From Bacteroidaceae bacterium (GTDB lineage Bacteria; Bacteroidota; Bacteroidia; Bacteroidales; Bacteroidaceae), in the NCBI GenBank assembly GCA_023227685.1, contig JALNVG010000036.1, forward strand, positions 1 to 15,603: a stretch of 15,603 nt of DNA, given 5' to 3'. Shown one piece after another: positions 7,690 through 14,864 of the stretch. The stretch's first letter is position 1; each line of letters starts with the position of its first letter. Both the position numbers and the translations under genes were made by a program. Under the pieces are notes generated by a model. The model was not told the DNA's origin. It saw only the letters and a list, made by a program, of their open reading frames with translations, and did not search any database.

Positions 7690-8085
7690 ATGGATTTTAC
7701 AGGAAAAGTAATTGCGATACTCCAACCTAAAAGTGGAGTTTCAAAGACATCAGGCAACGAGTGGAAGGCACAAGACTACGTTGTTGAGAATCATGATCAA
7801 TATCCAAGAAAATTATGTTTCACTGTTTTCGGAGCAGATAAGGTTGATCAATTTAATATTCAAATGGGTGAAGAAATCACCGTATCCTTTGATGTTGATG
7901 CCCATCAATGGCAGGACCGTTGGTTCAATAGCATAAGAGCATGGAAAGTTGTTCGTGTAACTGCAGATACAACAGAATCTATTGCCGCACAATCGGCAGA
8001 TAGCGGATTCACACCGCCGACACCTACTACCACCAATACTCCGGCATTTACACCTAATGAAGCCAATGATGATTTACCTTTCTAA
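7690..8085 (+). CDS. DUF3127 OB-fold-like protein with SSB-type acidic tip
   Basis: 131 residues. The start at 7690 (MDFTGKV) is preferred over an ATG 45 bases upstream because a promoter -7 box overlaps that longer version. Residues 1-90 match the DUF3127 pattern: FTGKVIAILQPKSGVSKTSG, then WKAQDYVVE, a KLCFTVFG strand and a WFNSIRAWKV ending, which looks like a small OB-fold beta barrel. Residues 91-123 are a low-complexity Thr/Pro/Ala linker. The protein ends in NDDLPF, very like the DDDIPF tip by which SSB recruits PriA, RecQ and other partners. A single-stranded DNA-binding or SSB-accessory role is therefore inferred. It is divergent from dnaN and followed by a strong hairpin, so it is probably transcribed alone. 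Confidence 0.88.
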   Translation: MDFTGKVIAILQPKSGVSKTSGNEWKAQDYVVENHDQYPRKLCFTVFGADKVDQFNIQMGEEITVSFDVDAHQWQDRWFNSIRAWKVVRVTADTTESIAAQSADSGFTPPTPTTTNTPAFTPNEANDDLPF

Positions 8086-8098
8086 GTGGACAAGGGAA

Positions 8099-8144
8099 AA
8101 TAATAAGAGAGATATTCCGACAACGGATATCTCTCTTTATTATT
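8099..8144. terminator. Strong hairpin terminator after the DUF3127 gene
   Basis: The left arm 8099-8119 and right arm 8124-8144 pair over about 20 base pairs, with one single-base bulge on each side, a TCCG/CGGA core and an ACAA loop. The sequence CATTTTC follows. It begins 13 bases after the stop codon and most likely ends the DUF3127 transcript. It also occupies most of the 81-base gap before crcB, leaving little room for a separate crcB promoter, and none was recognised. Confidence 0.75.
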
Positions 8145-8166
8145 CATTTTCAAAATTATAATTATC

Positions 8167-8544
8167 ATGTTAAAAGCTCTATTCTTCGTTGGTATGGGTA
8201 GTCTTAGTGGAGGTATAACCCGATTCCTGATTTCTAAATTCGTACAAAGCAGTACAGTACTTTCATTCCCTCTTGGCACTTTCGTTGTCAATGTACTTGG
8301 TTGCTTCGCCATCGGTATGTTCTATGGACTATTTGAAACCGGACATCTAATGAATAATAACCTTAGATTATTTCTCACTGTAGGATTTTGCGGAGGGTTC
8401 ACTACTTTTTCTACATTCATGAACGAAAATTACTTGTTCCTTAAAGACCAAAACTTTTTCTATCTTGCTATATACACATCTTTAAGTTTGTTTGTGGGAT
8501 TAATAATGCTTTACGTTGGTTACTCTATAATAAAACTATTGTAA
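8167..8544 (+). CDS. crcB: CrcB/Fluc fluoride ion channel
   Basis: 125 residues, the usual size for this small four-helix membrane protein. Family marks are GGITRFLIS (15-23, with Arg19), FPLGTFVVNVLGCFAIG (34-50, with pore-lining Asn42) and GFCGGFTTFSTF (73-84). The last includes the Thr and Ser of the central sodium site and the Phe box residues Phe81 and Phe84. Fluc channels assemble as antiparallel dimers in the cytoplasmic membrane and let fluoride leave the cell. The stop is two bases before the DUF190 gene, so the pair is one operon. No fluoride riboswitch could be recognised in the short upstream gap. Confidence 0.95.
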   Translation: MLKALFFVGMGSLSGGITRFLISKFVQSSTVLSFPLGTFVVNVLGCFAIGMFYGLFETGHLMNNNLRLFLTVGFCGGFTTFSTFMNENYLFLKDQNFFYLAIYTSLSLFVGLIMLYVGYSIIKLL

Positions 8545-8546
8545 AA

Positions 8547-8906
8547 ATGGAAAAATTTAAATCGGCAAAAATTTTACGCATTTATCTAAGCAATACTGAC
8601 AAGTTAAAACATGAATCGGCCTATGAAGTTTTGGCCTTTGCAGCCAAGAAAGCCGGTCTGGCAGGAGTAACAGCTTACAAGGGTATAATGGGTTACGGCT
8701 CAAGCAGTGAACTCAGCTCGGATAAGTTTTGGACTTTTTCAGAAAAAATCCCGGTCACGATTGAAATTATCGACACAGAAGAAAAAATAAAGAGCTTCCT
8801 TGATCAAATACTTCCTTTAATTGATGCAATGAAAAAAGGTTGTCTAATAACCTTACAAGACACATTAATTGTCTTATCAAAAAAAGGTGACAAAAACAGT
8901 AAATAA
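8547..8906 (+). CDS. DUF190 family PII-like protein
   Basis: 119 residues matching DUF190. It begins with a LRIYLSNTDK beta strand, continues with a helix (YEVLAFAAKKAGLAG), then the conserved VTAYKGIMGYG (41-51), IPVTIEIIDTEEKI (68-81) and a C-terminal amphipathic segment. The fold is PII-like and presumably trimeric. DUF190 genes are commonly found beside crcB, and here the two are two bases apart, which supports a role in fluoride handling, perhaps as a cytoplasmic regulator of the channel. That role is inferred from context. The last residues (KKGDKNSK) are basic and probably flexible. Sequence encoding the C-terminus overlaps one arm of a possible stem with 8946-8952. Confidence 0.88.
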   Translation: MEKFKSAKILRIYLSNTDKLKHESAYEVLAFAAKKAGLAGVTAYKGIMGYGSSSELSSDKFWTFSEKIPVTIEIIDTEEKIKSFLDQILPLIDAMKKGCLITLQDTLIVLSKKGDKNSK

Positions 8907-8921
8907 ACAAAAAATAAAAAA

Positions 8922-8949
8922 ACAAAGTATTAAAATTTAATACTATTGT
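8922..8949 (+). terminator. Possible A+T-rich terminator of crcB-DUF190
   Basis: AGTATTAAA (8926-8934) and TTTAATACT (8936-8944) are perfect inverted copies around one base, and the flanks ACAA and TTGT extend the stem. An alternative outer stem pairs GTGACAA (8887-8893, inside the DUF190 gene) with TTGTCAC (8946-8952). The stem is almost all A-U and has no good U-tract, so termination would be weak. Confidence 0.35.
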
Positions 8950-9193
8950 CACATAATTCTAAAAAAATAAAATTACTTTTGGAGCCTATAATTATGGGAG
9001 GACTATCAACCATCTTATACACTTTAAAAATAGGGGAAATTGTTTTCTAACAAATTATTATTTTTTTAATTACTTTATAAACAATAACTATTACCTAGCT
9101 ATATATATCATCCGATTAAAAAAAATATGGAAGAAATATGAAATAATCTTCAAAATATAGCAAAAATAACATTTTATTTCTAAAAAATTATAC

Positions 9194-9201
9194 TATTTTT
9201 G
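9194..9201 (+). promoter_or_regulatory. Candidate -7 box for the TonB-dependent receptor operon
   Basis: TATTTTTG matches TAnnTTTG exactly. The -33 position (about 9172-9175) reads TTTA rather than TTTG, so the match is partial. The box is the right half of a perfect 9-base inverted repeat, GCAAAAATA at 9160-9168 with TATTTTTGC at 9194-9202. That repeat could be an operator or a chance result of base composition. The implied leader is about 80 bases. Confidence 0.4.
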
Positions 9202-9288
9202 CAAAATAAAAGTTATTAATATTAAAGAATATTACAAATAAGAAATAAGAAGAATAACAATCTAACAGTAGTAACTAATTTAACAAAA

Positions 9289-11832
9289 ATGAAAAAAATT
9301 ATCATTGTGATTTTCTTGTGTACGTTGGGTTTTGTTTGCGCAAAAGCACAAAATTCTGTTACAGGTACAGTTGTTAGTGCAGAAGATGGCATAGGCTTGC
9401 CAGGAGTTTCCATTTCGATTCAGGGTACAACCGGTGGAACAATAACAAATGCTAATGGTATCTTTACTTTAAAGATACCAAAAAACGCAAAAAAATTAGT
9501 AGCAAGTTTTGTTGGCTTTGTTAGTCAACAAATTATTCTTAACGGTAAAAAAGATTTAGGAACCATTCAGATGAAAACTGATGCAGTAGGTCTGGATGAA
9601 GTGACAGTTTTGGCTTCAATAGTAACAGACCGCAAAACACCGGTTTCTGTATCAACTATTAGTAGCGAGGCTATAGGCTTAAAACTAGGCACCCAGGAAT
9701 TTCCGGAAATATTAAAAACCACTCCTTCTATTTACACTTCCAAAGAAGGCGGTGGATATGGTGACGCTACGGTATATGTACGTGGCTTCGATTCTAATAA
9801 TGTAGGGGTACTAATAAATGGTATACCTGTCAATGATATGGAATCCGGCAAAGTTTATTGGTCTAATTGGGCCGGTCTTTCTGACGTAACACGTACCATG
9901 CAGATACAAAGAGGTCTAGGGGCTTCCAAGCTCGGACTTTCTTCCGTAGGTGGAACAATTAATATTCTTACAAAATCTACTGATGCAAAAAAAGGAGGCA
10001 TTGTTAAATTCGGCGTAGGCCCCGACGGCTATCAAAAGCAATCATTTTCGGTATCTACCGGAATTACTAAAGATGGCTGGGCTGTTACGTTATTAGGTTC
10101 ACATACTCAAAGTGATGGTTACATTAATGGAACAAATTTCAACGCATACAGTTATTTTGCTGAAATCTCCAAAAGAATTAATGATCAACATTCTTTGTCT
10201 TTTATGATTACCGGTGCCCCGCAATGGCATAACCAACGGGGTAACAAACATACTATTATTCAATACAAGACTCAGCGTGATAAATTCAAATATAATTCAG
10301 ATTATGGAATTCGCGATGGAAAAGTTTATGGCGGCGGTTATGGTTATAATGAATATCACAAACCTCAAGCACAATTGAACCATTATTGGAACATTAACCA
10401 CAATACACAATTAACTACATCTTTGTATGCTTCAATCGGCACAGGTTATGGACGTCGCATAAATGGTAACAAGAGCTCATGGTTAACCGTAAACTACAAG
10501 ACGGGTAAAGATGATCCGGAAATCATGCGTACACCAGACGGACTACTTGATTTTGACGCTGTAGCTAAAGCTAACAAGACATATACGGCAGGGGGATCTC
10601 AAGCAATAGTTGGCGAAAACCACAATGACCATGTATGGTACGGACTATTATCGAATTTAACTCATAATTACAAAGATTTTAAATTTACAGCAGGAATTGA
10701 TGCCCGTTATTATAAGGGTAAACATTATCAAGAAATTTCTGATTTATTAGGTGGCCAATTCTTCCTTGATACTTCAAAGAATTTGAATCGTTCAAGCAAT
10801 ACATGGTTATATGTAGGCGACAAATATTCTTATAATGACAATGGCATTTCACGTTACGGAGGTCTATTCGGACAAGCAGAATATGCAGCCGATAAGTTAA
10901 CAGGTTTCTTATCAGCCGCCATAGCACAAAAGAGCTACAAACGCCAAGACTATTTTAATTACACTATCGGTAATGAAACTTCCGATTGGCAGAATTTCTA
11001 TCCATGGAATGTAAAAGCCGGAATCAGTTATAAAATAGATGACGTTAATACTATCTTTGCCAACGGTGGTTACGTACAAAGAACTCCATACATGGCAGAA
11101 GTCTTTGTTAATTACACTAATGAGATAAATAGTAAGGCTAGCTATGAAAAAATAATCACTGCTGAAATCGGATATAACTTAACTCTTCCTAATTTCAATT
11201 TATCATTTACAGCATATAATACGGCATGGAATGATAGAGGCATCCATAAAACTATCGGACAAGAACTTACCAATCTGTCTGGTGTCAATGAATTACACCA
11301 AGGCATAGAATTAACAGCAAATTATCATCCGATAAAAAAATTGAGGATTGATGGTATGTTTTCTATGGGTAATTGGAAATATACCAATAACGTACAAGCC
11401 AGCGTATATGATGATAATCAGACTTTAAAAGGTCGTTTTTCTGCATACATGAAAGATGTTCATGTAGGAAATTCTGCACAGACTACAGCTTCTTTATCTG
11501 CTGACTATGAAATATTACCAAATTTGCGATTAAACGCAGATTACGTTTACTATGCAAAAAACTATGCAGACTTTGATGCTACCTTACGAAATGATGCTAG
11601 TTTCTCAGGAGATTCTTGGAAATTGCCTGATGTTGGCTTGGTAGACCTTGGATTCAATTATAAATTCAAAATTGCCGGATTAAATTCATCATTAAATGGT
11701 ATGGTAGATAACTTATTTGACACAGAATACGTTTCCAAAGCCACGGACGGTGCTACACACTCTTCAACCGATGCCCTAGTCTATTATGGTTTTGGTCGTA
11801 CTTGGTCTACAAGTTTAAGCATAAAATTTTAA
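9289..11832 (+). CDS. TonB-dependent outer-membrane receptor with CarboxypepD-regulatory-like domain
   Basis: 847 residues. A signal peptide occupies 1-21 (MKKIII, ending AKAQ). Residues 22-98 form a beta-sandwich of the carboxypeptidase-regulatory-like type (VTGTVVSAEDGIGLPGVS, then GFVSQ). A TonB-box-like DEVTV lies at 103-107. The plug domain (about 115-230) has VYVRGFDSNNVGVLINGIPV and a GGTINILTK ending. The rest is a 22-strand barrel ending in an aromatic-rich strand with terminal Phe (SLSIKF). It imports a ligand across the outer membrane using TonB energy. It is shorter than SusC, and no SusD gene follows. Instead, a repeat lipoprotein starts 26 bases downstream in the same operon, and a surface nuclease gene follows that. 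The ligand is unknown. Confidence 0.93.
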   Translation: MKKIIIVIFLCTLGFVCAKAQNSVTGTVVSAEDGIGLPGVSISIQGTTGGTITNANGIFTLKIPKNAKKLVASFVGFVSQQIILNGKKDLGTIQMKTDAVGLDEVTVLASIVTDRKTPVSVSTISSEAIGLKLGTQEFPEILKTTPSIYTSKEGGGYGDATVYVRGFDSNNVGVLINGIPVNDMESGKVYWSNWAGLSDVTRTMQIQRGLGASKLGLSSVGGTINILTKSTDAKKGGIVKFGVGPDGYQKQSFSVSTGITKDGWAVTLLGSHTQSDGYINGTNFNAYSYFAEISKRINDQHSLSFMITGAPQWHNQRGNKHTIIQYKTQRDKFKYNSDYGIRDGKVYGGGYGYNEYHKPQAQLNHYWNINHNTQLTTSLYASIGTGYGRRINGNKSSWLTVNYKTGKDDPEIMRTPDGLLDFDAVAKANKTYTAGGSQAIVGENHNDHVWYGLLSNLTHNYKDFKFTAGIDARYYKGKHYQEISDLLGGQFFLDTSKNLNRSSNTWLYVGDKYSYNDNGISRYGGLFGQAEYAADKLTGFLSAAIAQKSYKRQDYFNYTIGNETSDWQNFYPWNVKAGISYKIDDVNTIFANGGYVQRTPYMAEVFVNYTNEINSKASYEKIITAEIGYNLTLPNFNLSFTAYNTAWNDRGIHKTIGQELTNLSGVNELHQGIELTANYHPIKKLRIDGMFSMGNWKYTNNVQASVYDDNQTLKGRFSAYMKDVHVGNSAQTTASLSADYEILPNLRLNADYVYYAKNYADFDATLRNDASFSGDSWKLPDVGLVDLGFNYKFKIAGLNSSLNGMVDNLFDTEYVSKATDGATHSSTDALVYYGFGRTWSTSLSIKF

Positions 11833-11858
11833 TCAGACAATAACTTATAAATTATAAA

Positions 11859-13067
11859 ATGATGAAAAAATTAGTATATATTATTTCACTATTTACATTA
11901 GTACTTGCTTCATGCAGTCCGATGGATGACATTTATGATGAAGTAGATAAAGCAAACGAACAAGCTGTTGCTGATGCAAAATTTTATGCAGCTCGCACTC
12001 TTTTCGAAGACAATTACACCATGACAGATGCAGATTATGCATTGTCAACCAATACTTCGATTTCAAAATACATGAACTTCTCTGCAAGCATTACACCTGC
12101 CGAGAATCTTGCTCAGATATTCGATGCTAAAATGGTTTATGGCGAATCAGGAACCGAATATACCGTTAGTTATAACTACTACAGAGGTAAACTATCTTAT
12201 TTAAGTAAAGCTGTTGATTTCGTCGATAGCGTTTATGTCATGACAACAAATGATTATAAAACTATAGATAACGTTAATGTAGCTAAGTATTATGATTTTT
12301 CTTATAGTGCAAAACCAGGGGACTATCTTCCAGCCTTTTTATCAACGAAATTCCCGAATGCAACTGCAGATACAGAACAACTCATTTCATACAATTACTA
12401 TGACAACGGTCTAAAAGAAATAATTGATAGGTATTTGTTTGACGGTACAACATGGACTATAAAAGAAGCTAAAATCACCCCTCCTGTTCCCGATGGTGTA
12501 ACAATCTATACTCTTATAACAAGTGATTATACCTCAATGGGAGCTCCTGGAAGTCATAATAATTTCTCATCATCCATACTTCCTAATGATTATATTCCTA
12601 CTTTTTTAGGACTTAAATACCCGTATGCCAAAAATGGTGATAAGGTTGCAGTCATATATAAATACTATGCAAGCAAAAAGACAACTTCTGAATGCATGGA
12701 ATATACACTGACTGATGGTACATGGGCAGCTTATCAATCAACAATAACAGCTTCCTCAAAAATCACTTTCAAAGATAAAGCATGGGCATTTGTTAAACCA
12801 CTCAAATTTATCGAGAGCACAAAAGCTCCAACCGTAGAATATACATTGCTTAAGAGTGACTATACTTATGCCGATCCCAAGATGACGTATGGAGACTTCT
12901 ACAGTGATGATAAAAACATCTTTGAAGAAATTTCTAAAATTCTAAAAAAGAACTATGAATTAGATTTAGGTCAAGTATATAAAGTCTCTTATGATAGTTA
13001 CGACAGTACTGCTAAAACACATACAATACTAACTATCACTCTTGAAGTTGTAGAAGATGCCAATTAA
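11859..13067 (+). CDS. Lipoprotein of four tandem repeats, probable receptor partner
   Basis: 402 residues. The signal peptide ends in a lipobox LASC with the acylated Cys19. The acidic residues soon after it (SPMDD) resemble the export signal that sends Bacteroidetes lipoproteins to the cell surface. The remainder is four related units beginning at Tyr53, Tyr126, Tyr217 and Tyr328, each opening with Y-[TV]-[ML]-x3-D-Y. The first three end near a YxYY strand pair (SYNYY, SYNYY, IYKYY) and the fourth at SYDSY. Units two and three also carry P-x-D-Y-[LI]-P-x-F-L followed by a K-[FY]-P step. I do not recognise a named family with certainty. Its position 26 bases after the receptor, before a terminator, suggests it is the receptor's surface ligand-binding partner, as SusD is for SusC, though it bears no resemblance to SusD. 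Confidence 0.8.
   Translation: MMKKLVYIISLFTLVLASCSPMDDIYDEVDKANEQAVADAKFYAARTLFEDNYTMTDADYALSTNTSISKYMNFSASITPAENLAQIFDAKMVYGESGTEYTVSYNYYRGKLSYLSKAVDFVDSVYVMTTNDYKTIDNVNVAKYYDFSYSAKPGDYLPAFLSTKFPNATADTEQLISYNYYDNGLKEIIDRYLFDGTTWTIKEAKITPPVPDGVTIYTLITSDYTSMGAPGSHNNFSSSILPNDYIPTFLGLKYPYAKNGDKVAVIYKYYASKKTTSECMEYTLTDGTWAAYQSTITASSKITFKDKAWAFVKPLKFIESTKAPTVEYTLLKSDYTYADPKMTYGDFYSDDKNIFEEISKILKKNYELDLGQVYKVSYDSYDSTAKTHTILTITLEVVEDAN
12015..13043 (+). repeat. Four protein-level tandem repeats in the lipoprotein
   Basis: Units begin at bases 12015, 12234, 12507 and 12840, at spacings of 73, 91 and 111 residues. Their opening octets are YTMTDADY, YVMTTNDY, YTLITSDY and YTLLKSDY. The DNA between units is diverged, so this is an old duplication rather than a recent expansion. 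Units two and three are most alike. Confidence 0.8.
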
Positions 13068-13085
13068 TTAATAACACAAACTATT

Positions 13086-13123
13086 AAAAAGAGATACATC
13101 GTTATAATGTATCTCTTTTTTTA
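13086..13123 (+). terminator. Intrinsic terminator of the receptor-lipoprotein operon
   Basis: AAAAAGAGATACAT (13086-13099) and ATGTATCTCTTTTT (13107-13120) form a perfect 14-base-pair stem with a 7-base loop, running into more T residues. It lies 18 bases after the lipoprotein stop and separates this operon from the nuclease gene. Confidence 0.9.
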
Positions 13124-13130
13124 ATTTTTA

Positions 13131-13161
13131 TTCGAATAAATCATTAATTTTTCTATCTTTG
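13131..13161 (+). promoter_or_regulatory. Bacteroides-type promoter for the nuclease gene
   Basis: TATCTTTG at 13154-13161 is an exact TAnnTTTG box. TTCG at 13131-13134, 19 bases upstream, is a one-mismatch -33 element. Transcription would begin near 13168, about 20 bases before the ATG at 13190. The nuclease is therefore expressed independently of the receptor operon. Confidence 0.7.
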
Positions 13162-13189
13162 TATAGATATTAATACAAATAAAGAGCAT

Positions 13190-14746
13190 ATGACAAAATT
13201 GTTTTTTTGCAGACTACTGCTATTTCCTATATTTATAATACCTATTATATTTTCATGTAGTGGTGGAAATTCGACCATTCATCTTGATCCTGACCCCGGA
13301 AAAGTAGACACAATCACTACGCCAATTGTACATACATATATACCGCTTACCACACTAAGAGGATATGAATCAGGTACGAATATTACTAAAGATGTATGGG
13401 TTAAAGCCAGTGTTATCAGCAACGGCGACGTAAATAACATGTCCTACCAAAATATTGTAATATCCGATGGCGAAGCAGGCATCACCTTGCGACTCGCCAC
13501 TGCACCAACAGCCGCACCTTTCGCTCTTGGAGATGAGTTAGAAGTTCCGCTCAAAAACACGACCCTATCCACTTACAACGGCTTATTGCAATTAGAAGAC
13601 GTTGCATTAGACTCTATCGTAAAAGACACTACAAAAATTATTGCAGCCAAATCCATAACGATGACAGAACTACTGACAGGTAATTATGAATCCATGTATG
13701 TAGCTGTTTCCGATGTACAAGTTGCAGACAACGACCTTGGCAAAACATTTTCTGACAATAGCGGAAAAATCTATTTCGAAAATAATTTAGGAAACACTTT
13801 TGTCGTTTATACAAAAAGCGGATCTTCTTTTGATAAAATCAGTGTTCCACAAAAAAGTGGAGTACTCAAAGGCATTGTATCCAACTATAATGGCGTAGAA
13901 TTATTGCTTACCTCTAATGATGATTATGCAGAATTAACGACCAATCGTTTCGAAGTTACCATTACCACTGGTGGATATTATGCCGGAGCATTAGAGTTAC
14001 CGGTACTTCCTGATGATAATGACTCTACACTGTTCATTCATCATTCATTTACAATGAATAATAAAGAAGTACGCAGCTATGAACTGCTCTATAACAAAAA
14101 ACAAATGTATCCCATCTGGGTAGCTTATCCATTACATAATTTCTATATGGGAAGTATATCCCGAACTGATGCATGGAAGTATGACCCGTCAATTCCACAA
14201 TCCTATCAGACGGATATGTTTAGTGGTATGGGCAACGGTTATGACCGGGGACACATGATTCCATCTGCAGACAGAACTGTTTCTACCGAAGCCAACAAAC
14301 AAACTTTCTATTTCTCAAACATGACATGTCAATTGAATAAATTTAATGCAGACAGATGGGGAAATACTGAAAATCTTGTACGAACCTGGTGTAAGACCTC
14401 ATCCGATACAATATACGTAGTAACCGGAGCTGTATTACAAACAGTGGGTGGAAATGAAAAGGTAACTTATGTGACGAATAGTAATGACGGGAAAAAGCTT
14501 CCGGTCCCCAATTATTATTATAAAGTACTTCTGAAAAGAGATATTGTAAATGGAAAATCAACTTATTATGCTATTGGTTTCTGGTTCAAGCATGAAGCAA
14601 TGAGCGGAGAACCAGAGGTAACCGACCTTCGTTCTGTAGATTGGATTGAAGAAAAGACCGGACTGGACTTCTTTAAGAATCTGGATGATGCTACTGAAAA
14701 AACAGTTGAAGCTTCTTACGATTTGAGCAATTGGGGAGATTTATAA
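13190..14746 (+). CDS. Lipoprotein with DUF5689 domain and DNA/RNA non-specific endonuclease
   Basis: 518 residues. The signal sequence ends in a lipobox-like IFSC with Cys23, so the protein is probably membrane-anchored outside the cytoplasm. Residues about 45-250 match DUF5689, a region seen in Bacteroidetes surface proteins (IPLTTLRGYESGT start, WVKASVIS, then NIVISDGEAGITLRL). Residues about 285-490 are a beta-beta-alpha metal endonuclease of the Serratia nuclease/NucA type. It has YDRGHMIPSADR at 351-362 with general base His355, SNMTCQ at 376-381, and the N-x3-W-x3-E array Asn386, Trp390, Glu394 that holds and orders the metal site. All catalytic positions are present, so it should cut single- and double-stranded DNA and RNA. 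It has its own promoter and follows the receptor operon. Confidence 0.92.
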   Translation: MTKLFFCRLLLFPIFIIPIIFSCSGGNSTIHLDPDPGKVDTITTPIVHTYIPLTTLRGYESGTNITKDVWVKASVISNGDVNNMSYQNIVISDGEAGITLRLATAPTAAPFALGDELEVPLKNTTLSTYNGLLQLEDVALDSIVKDTTKIIAAKSITMTELLTGNYESMYVAVSDVQVADNDLGKTFSDNSGKIYFENNLGNTFVVYTKSGSSFDKISVPQKSGVLKGIVSNYNGVELLLTSNDDYAELTTNRFEVTITTGGYYAGALELPVLPDDNDSTLFIHHSFTMNNKEVRSYELLYNKKQMYPIWVAYPLHNFYMGSISRTDAWKYDPSIPQSYQTDMFSGMGNGYDRGHMIPSADRTVSTEANKQTFYFSNMTCQLNKFNADRWGNTENLVRTWCKTSSDTIYVVTGAVLQTVGGNEKVTYVTNSNDGKKLPVPNYYYKVLLKRDIVNGKSTYYAIGFWFKHEAMSGEPEVTDLRSVDWIEEKTGLDFFKNLDDATEKTVEASYDLSNWGDL

Positions 14747-14773
14747 ATCCATCAAGATAAACAACTAAAAATG

Positions 14774-14811
14774 ACAATGCGATGCAATTCATATCAATTG
14801 CACCGCATTGT
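14774..14811. terminator. Bidirectional hairpin terminator between convergent genes
   Basis: The arms 14774-14789 and 14796-14811 are 16 bases each, with 15 matching, and a 6-base loop. The one mismatched pair is A-C in plus-strand RNA but a G-U pair in minus-strand RNA, so the fold is slightly better for the leftward transcript. TCTTTTC follows on the plus strand. It serves the nuclease gene and the convergent receptor gene. Confidence 0.8.
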
Positions 14812-14864
14812 TCTTTTCAATATAAGGAAATTAGAGATTTATTCTTATAGCAATAATATCAGCA

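Larger units (their letters stand above)
8907..9288. other. 382-base A+T-rich intergenic region with leader-like signals
   Basis: No credible open reading frame is visible on either strand. Contents, left to right: a stem at 8922-8949 just after the DUF190 stop; a TACTTTTG box (8974-8981, plus strand) matching the Bacteroides -7 consensus but without a well-placed -33 element; a small G-rich island (8981-9002) in otherwise A/T sequence; a weak hairpin (9037-9056) followed by a T-rich run to 9067; and TATTTTTG at 9194-9201, about 87 bases before the receptor start. The length and signals fit a regulated upstream region or long leader for the receptor gene. No riboswitch family was recognised. 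Confidence 0.5.

Noticed and set aside
8086..8166. Fluoride riboswitch upstream of crcB
   Set aside because: The conserved riboswitch segments could not be found; the gap is explained by a simple terminator hairpin.
9289..13067. A SusC/SusD polysaccharide utilisation pair
   Set aside because: The receptor is shorter than SusC, the lipoprotein is repeat-built with no SusD-like pattern, and no glycoside hydrolase is nearby.
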